Shown: piece after piece, positions 59,953-64,000 of the stretch
How the letters are laid out: every line of letters begins with the position of its first letter
How positions within the stretch are numbered: the stretch's first letter is position 1
NCBI RefSeq assembly: GCF_013213835.1
Contig: NZ_JABSSU010000004.1
Coordinates: forward strand, 62,001-126,000
Length of the DNA stretch: 64,000 bases
Direction: 5' to 3'
Source of the DNA: Winogradskyella sp.
GTDB taxonomy: Bacteria > Bacteroidota > Bacteroidia > Flavobacteriales > Flavobacteriaceae
The notes under the pieces: model-generated
What the model was told of the DNA's origin: nothing
The model's database searches: none
What the model saw: only the letters and a program-made list of their open reading frames with translations
Program-made: the position numbers and the translations under genes

Positions 59953-61027
59953 GTAAAAAGTCTAAATACTTTTTGTTTATAATATCCCAAGTAAATTCAT
60001 TTTCTATCTTTTGAAATAAATTTTCAATCTTATCTAAATAATCTTCCTTTTTTAAGTTATCAATCACTTTCTTTACATCGTTTTTATCATCAAAATAGAA
60101 CGCATTTTCTTGTAAAATGGATTTAGTAAATTCATTGTTATGAGCAATTATAAAAGCGTTTGAGGCCATGGCTTCCAGAAGCGACGGATTTGTACCTCCA
60201 ACCGAATGACCATGAAAATACAACTTAGAAAAATACCTCAGGCTATTTAGGTGTTCTAGATTGTAAATTCCTCCCATAAAACGAATATGTTCACAATCCT
60301 TAAACTTGTTCTTTAAATATGAACCAAACTTATTTACATCATGCTTTCCTACAACTAAAAATGGTGTTTTTGTTTTGGCTAAAGCTGCACCATCAAGAAT
60401 GACTTCCAAGTTGTTTTCTGGTTCGAACCTAGCAATTAGCATATTATAATTATACTTTTCCACATTATAGTGTTCTAACACACTTATGTTAGGACTTTTA
60501 AATGGTTCAGCACCATAAGCAATATACTCTGATTTTGCTTTATACTCCTTCAACAAATAGTTTTGAATCCCAATTGAATCTGAAATTAAAAAATCACTTG
60601 ATTTTACCGCTAACTTTTCAGCGTATTTTAGAAACTTTTGAACCGGTGGCGAGTACTTTGTACGTTTCCATTCTAGACCGTCCATATTACTAACGATAAC
60701 AGGCTTTTTTGGTAATAGTCTATGCCAAATAGTATTACTCGTATATCCTAACTGTAGTAGTACGTCAAAATCCCTTTTTCTTGAATCCATAATACAATTG
60801 TAATCATAGATAAATTGACCAAAAGTTCCCACCTTATGTTCTGGGTCATAACAATGAATAAGCTTTACACCTTTAAAGGTTGGTTCTTTATATTTATGGT
60901 TACTAGAATTATACACGTAAACATCGTGTCCTTTTTTTGCTAAATAGACTGCGAAAAACTCAGTAAATTGTTCAAATCCGCCATAGTGATTTGGTATACC
61001 GCGTGTTCCTAGTATTCCTATTTTCAT
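59930..61027 (-). CDS. DUF1972-type glycosyltransferase family 4
   Basis: 365 residues. Start IGILGTRGIPNHYGGFEQFT is the DUF1972 signature seen in WchF/rhamnosyltransferase-like enzymes. C-terminal GT-B donor-site region YFHGHSVGGTNPSLLEAMASNAFIIAHN includes the E-x7-E-type motif. It likely transfers a deoxyhexose (rhamnose or fucose) to the lipid-linked intermediate; the sugar cannot be fixed from sequence alone. Overlaps its downstream neighbour gene by four bases (ATGA). Confidence 0.9.
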   Translation of the reverse strand: MKIGILGTRGIPNHYGGFEQFTEFFAVYLAKKGHDVYVYNSSNHKYKEPTFKGVKLIHCYDPEHKVGTFGQFIYDYNCIMDSRKRDFDVLLQLGYTSNTIWHRLLPKKPVIVSNMDGLEWKRTKYSPPVQKFLKYAEKLAVKSSDFLISDSIGIQNYLLKEYKAKSEYIAYGAEPFKSPNISVLEHYNVEKYNYNMLIARFEPENNLEVILDGAALAKTKTPFLVVGKHDVNKFGSYLKNKFKDCEHIRFMGGIYNLEHLNSLRYFSKLYFHGHSVGGTNPSLLEAMASNAFIIAHNNEFTKSILQENAFYFDDKNDVKKVIDNLKKEDYLDKIENLFQKIENEFTWDIINKKYLDFLHECSKKN

Positions 61028-62196
61028 TTCTTGTCCTCTAAATTTTCATAAATTTCCACAAAACTATGAATGTGTTTGTCAATTGAAAAGAATTTATTCG
61101 CCCTTTTATATCCAGCTTCACCAAAACTTAATAAAGCCGCTTCATTAGTTACTAATTTTTCTATTGTATTTTTTAAACTAATAATATCATTCGGTTTAAA
61201 AAAGTACCCTGTTTCACCGTCCTTAACTATTTCTAATAAGCCACCATGCTCAGCTACAATTAAAGGCTTCTTAGAAAGCATTGCCTCCAGAGCTACTAAA
61301 CCAAAAGGTTCTGGTTCTTTAGAAGGTATTACGCCAACATCTATGGCATCCCAAACAGGCCAAATCTCTTCCTGGAATGGTACAATCTTACAACTATACT
61401 CAAGTTTTAACGTTTTTATTTGCTTATTTAGTGCCTCAACCAAATATTCTTGGTTTGGTGGTGCCGATCCTACAAAGACAAGTTTTAGGCTAGGGTAATT
61501 CTGATTCAATTCACTAAAAGCTTTCAATAATAAATCTTGTCCCTTCCATTTACTTATTCTTCCTACCAGTCCAAGAACAATATTTTCTTCAGTCGCATAA
61601 AATAATTCTTGTCTTATTTGATGTCTTTTATTCTTATCAAGAAAATCTTTTTCTCTTGAAACTGCATTTAAATTAACTTGAGATATTTTCTTTAAACCTT
61701 CGTTGTTTTCCGTTAAAAAATTCATTGAGGCCTTTGAATTAAAAACCACTTTGTCAGAGAAATAATTAACAATTAAAGGGTAAGCGTTCTTTACAACATC
61801 TGGTTTTCTAATAATCTCATGAACATGCCACACGTGTTTAATACCATTAAACTTTGCGTAAAAAGCCCCGAGAAGTACGGCTAAGGTGTTTGAGTGTACA
61901 ATATCAATTGTTGTTTCGCCCAAAGCCTTCTTTAAACGTTTACACAAAGGATATATAGAAAAGAGTAGTGCTATTAACTTGTGAGGCTTAAACACTTCTC
62001 TTGAAATTTTTATCACCGGTAAGGTCAACACCTTAATCCCATTCTTAATTAATAATGATTTTAAAGGGCCATCATTAGGAAGTATAACAATAACATTAAA
62101 ACCAGGTTTTTTATCAATAGCTTGAACAAGATCCAAAAGTGTTTTATCTGAGCCATATAGCTCGGCGGCTTGATGAATGTAAAGGATTGTTTTCAT
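61024..62196 (-). CDS. Glycosyltransferase family 4
   Basis: 390 residues, GT-B fold. N-terminal ILYIHQAAELYGSDKTLLDLVQAI and IVHSNTLAVLLGAFYAK; donor site VGRISKWKGQDLLLKAF and GVIPSKEPEPFGLVALEAMLSKKPLIVAEHGG (E-x7-E, ~295-303). Start codon overlaps the acyltransferase stop by one base. Adds a sugar during repeat-unit assembly; donor unknown. Confidence 0.93.
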   Translation of the reverse strand: MKTILYIHQAAELYGSDKTLLDLVQAIDKKPGFNVIVILPNDGPLKSLLIKNGIKVLTLPVIKISREVFKPHKLIALLFSIYPLCKRLKKALGETTIDIVHSNTLAVLLGAFYAKFNGIKHVWHVHEIIRKPDVVKNAYPLIVNYFSDKVVFNSKASMNFLTENNEGLKKISQVNLNAVSREKDFLDKNKRHQIRQELFYATEENIVLGLVGRISKWKGQDLLLKAFSELNQNYPSLKLVFVGSAPPNQEYLVEALNKQIKTLKLEYSCKIVPFQEEIWPVWDAIDVGVIPSKEPEPFGLVALEAMLSKKPLIVAEHGGLLEIVKDGETGYFFKPNDIISLKNTIEKLVTNEAALLSFGEAGYKRANKFFSIDKHIHSFVEIYENLEDKK

Positions 62197-62870
62197 TATA
62201 AAGCCTTTATCACTTTTGCAGGAACTCCACCAATAATAACATTTTCTGGAAATATTCCGTTTACAACTGCACCTGCAGCAACAACAGAATTATTACCTAC
62301 GCTACATCCGTCAAGAAAGGTAACCTTAGATCCAACCCATATATTATCCCCTAACTTTATCCCTTTAGATGTCACTCCCTGCTCTCTGATAAGTTTGGAA
62401 CTATCGCTAAAATTATGGTTCTCAGAGTGAAAACTTATATATTGACCCATAATGACATCATTGCCTATTTCTACACCGCCAGAACATCCTAAATAAGAAT
62501 ACTCTCCAATTGCGGAGTTATTGCCTATAGATAATCCTTTTCCATATTTAGACATATGACTTGTTGTACTTATTGTGGAATAAGCTCCTATCTTAACAAC
62601 TTCACCGAATGTTATTTTATCTTTTGAGTAACAATCAATTTTAACGTTTCTCTCAATAGTACATGATTTACCAAAAGTGAAATTTTTTGTGTTTAGGATA
62701 TTGACCTGTTTACCTAAGAATATTTTTCGTCGAGTTTTAATAAAACCACGAACAACCATTACAACTCTTCCAAATACAAAACTACAAATTAGTCTATCAG
62801 GTATTGCGGTATCGACAACGTATTCTTTACCCGAACTAATCAATAATTTTTGAAATAACTTCTTTAGCAT
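62196..62870 (-). CDS. Hexapeptide-repeat acyltransferase
   Basis: 224 residues. Left-handed beta-helix formed by hexapeptide-type turns (FGKSCTIERNVKIDCYSKDKI; KIGAYSTISTTSHM; IGNNSAIGEYSYLG; LGDNIWVGSKVTFLDGCSVG), ending in the LbH signature VVAAGAVVNGIFPENVIIGGVPAK. The active-site histidine lies in SFHSENHNFSD. It would O-acetylate (or acylate) a sugar of the polysaccharide using acyl-CoA. N-terminal ~35 residues are not part of the helix. Confidence 0.9.
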   Translation of the reverse strand: MLKKLFQKLLISSGKEYVVDTAIPDRLICSFVFGRVVMVVRGFIKTRRKIFLGKQVNILNTKNFTFGKSCTIERNVKIDCYSKDKITFGEVVKIGAYSTISTTSHMSKYGKGLSIGNNSAIGEYSYLGCSGGVEIGNDVIMGQYISFHSENHNFSDSSKLIREQGVTSKGIKLGDNIWVGSKVTFLDGCSVGNNSVVAAGAVVNGIFPENVIIGGVPAKVIKAL

Positions 62871-62899
62871 ATTACAATTTTAGCGCAACTTAAATAACA

Positions 62900-64000
62900 T
62901 TAATTTACCTTTTCTAAACCATTTTTATTTAAATAATATCTAATACTCAAAAGACCGCCAATAATAATACAAGCAAAGTCCCTAGGGTTGTAGGTTCCGG
63001 TAACAATGAGCGTGGTAAACATATAGTAAATTGCAATACCTGACAATAGATAATTTATAATTATTACTTTGGGTGTTTTACTTGAAACGTAGGCTTGTTT
63101 ATAGAGAATCAGCAAAAACACTAAAAACAACATTAATCCTAGAATTCCAGCTTTATAAGCAATAAACGCATATCCATTGTGAAGTACAGAAATATATTGC
63201 ATTTCTTCCCCGTTAAGCGGAGCTGAAAATTCTAAATCCACAAGAGATCCTATACCTTTCCCCATAAAAAGTGCAGAATGAAATGATGTATCATGTAATT
63301 GTTCGAACGCTTTTTGAGCTTCATATGCACGCCAGTGATCCCAAAGGTCGACATGGTCATGAACATCTATTTTAGAACTAAAAATTTCTGATGGAGCAAT
63401 TTTTATCTTGTACAAAAAACCTTCGATTCCAGGCGCTCCACGTTGTGGTTCTATAGAAAATAAATAAGTATATAAGGCAGTTATAGCTACAATCAAATAA
63501 ATCATATATTTTAAACCTTTTCTAGTAATAGCTAAATACCCGTTAACACCTAAAGAAAGTAATACCACTGATACAGTGACAGTTCTAGACACATAACAAA
63601 TAAATGATATAATAAGAATAGTAATTATAATTCTTTTATATTTAGATTGAAATTTAAATAACTCTTTACCTTTTTTTGCGAATAGTAATACTAAAGCAAA
63701 AACCTCTAAAACACTACCTCTTCCTGCATAGTTCCTCATCAGATTAATATCTACTTCATCATTGGTTATAATGTAACTAACTGTTTTATAAATGTGTATA
63801 ATCGCGAAGAAAGCCGCTATATAGACTATTGCCTTAAATAAATAATCTTTATCATTTATTTTGGTTATTAAAAAATAACCGATAAAAATGTAAAAAATTG
63901 GTTTAGCAATAAAAAAAAAGTCCTTTACCATATCAAAAATCTCACTAGAATAAAAGAATGTAGAAAATATAGATATGATAAGAATCATAATTAAGGGAAA
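62900..64000 (-). CDS. O-antigen polymerase/ligase-like membrane protein (5' end outside window)
   Basis: The frame is open to the right edge (four further codons past the ATG at 63988, no stop), so the true start lies beyond the window. At least ten membrane helices with a large loop containing VLHNGYAFIAYKAGILGL, comparable to the H-containing Wzy_C loop of the ligase gene at 58711. The basic LRNRYYLNKNGLEKVN-like end is cytoplasmic. It probably polymerises repeat units of the polysaccharide. Precedes the acyltransferase by 29 bases. Confidence 0.78.
   Translation of the reverse strand, partial: FPLIMILIISIFSTFFYSSEIFDMVKDFFFIAKPIFYIFIGYFLITKINDKDYLFKAIVYIAAFFAIIHIYKTVSYIITNDEVDINLMRNYAGRGSVLEVFALVLLFAKKGKELFKFQSKYKRIIITILIISFICYVSRTVTVSVVLLSLGVNGYLAITRKGLKYMIYLIVAITALYTYLFSIEPQRGAPGIEGFLYKIKIAPSEIFSSKIDVHDHVDLWDHWRAYEAQKAFEQLHDTSFHSALFMGKGIGSLVDLEFSAPLNGEEMQYISVLHNGYAFIAYKAGILGLMLFLVFLLILYKQAYVSSKTPKVIIINYLLSGIAIYYMFTTLIVTGTYNPRDFACIIIGGLLSIRYYLNKNGLEKVN

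Overview
The window reads as chromosome from a low-GC member of the Bacteroidota, most likely family Flavobacteriaceae. Evidence: gliding and type IX secretion (T9SS) genes (gldH, sprE/porW, a peptidase with a T9SS C-terminal sorting domain), Bacteroidota -33/-7 promoters (TTG or TTTG, 18-21 bases, TAnnTTTG) upstream of many genes, an ATP synthase operon without atpD and atpC, and families largely confined to this group (DUF4292, DUF4254, DUF5687, DUF6427, HU-CCDC81/SPOR). No rRNA, tRNA, CRISPR array, prophage or transposase was seen; the window is mostly core genome plus a surface-polysaccharide locus at the right end.

Layout. 1-8 kb: end of a serine hydrolase gene, a PolB-like exonuclease, a large secreted M14 carboxypeptidase and a fused two-domain peptide ABC ATPase. 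8-16.3 kb (minus strand): ketoacid CoA-transferase pair; ricT-gldH-PBP1A; trhO-trhP-ferredoxin, a tRNA U34 hydroxylation cluster. 16.7-20.3 kb (plus): recA, a lipoprotein, an ECF sigma factor and a protein that looks like an anti-sigma factor spanning both membranes. 20.4-26.2 kb: plsC, trpS, dprA, an HU/SPOR fusion, a thioesterase and small lipoproteins. 26.2-33.5 kb (minus): envC, DUF4292, TPR protein, nucleotidyltransferase, dut, flippase and a lipoprotein. 33.7-42.5 kb (minus): sprE-bactofilin-atpZ-membrane protein, then atpB-E-F-H-A-G behind its own promoter. 42.7-47.3 kb (minus): a padR operon with three paralogous membrane proteins and an ABC exporter. 47.4-55 kb: a PaaE-like reductase, GT9, DUF4254, upp, DUF6427, a small membrane protein, purD and a CapK-like ligase. 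55-64 kb (minus): an exopolysaccharide cluster with two adjacent priming transferases, ligase/polymerase proteins, three glycosyltransferases and an acyltransferase, running off the window.

How the parts relate. Envelope biology dominates: T9SS/gliding parts, murein synthesis and hydrolase activation, polysaccharide assembly, and two candidate envelope-sensing circuits. Best candidates for under-described biology: (a) the PadR operon with a triplicated motif-sharing membrane family and an operator-like triple repeat at its promoter; (b) the ECF sigma/dual-membrane anti-sigma pair after recA; (c) co-location of both known routes to 5-hydroxyuridine-34 with a ferredoxin; (d) a dispersed palindromic repeat family that sits at gene borders and supplies the last codons of two genes. 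All functional statements are inferred from sequence reading; no database search was run.
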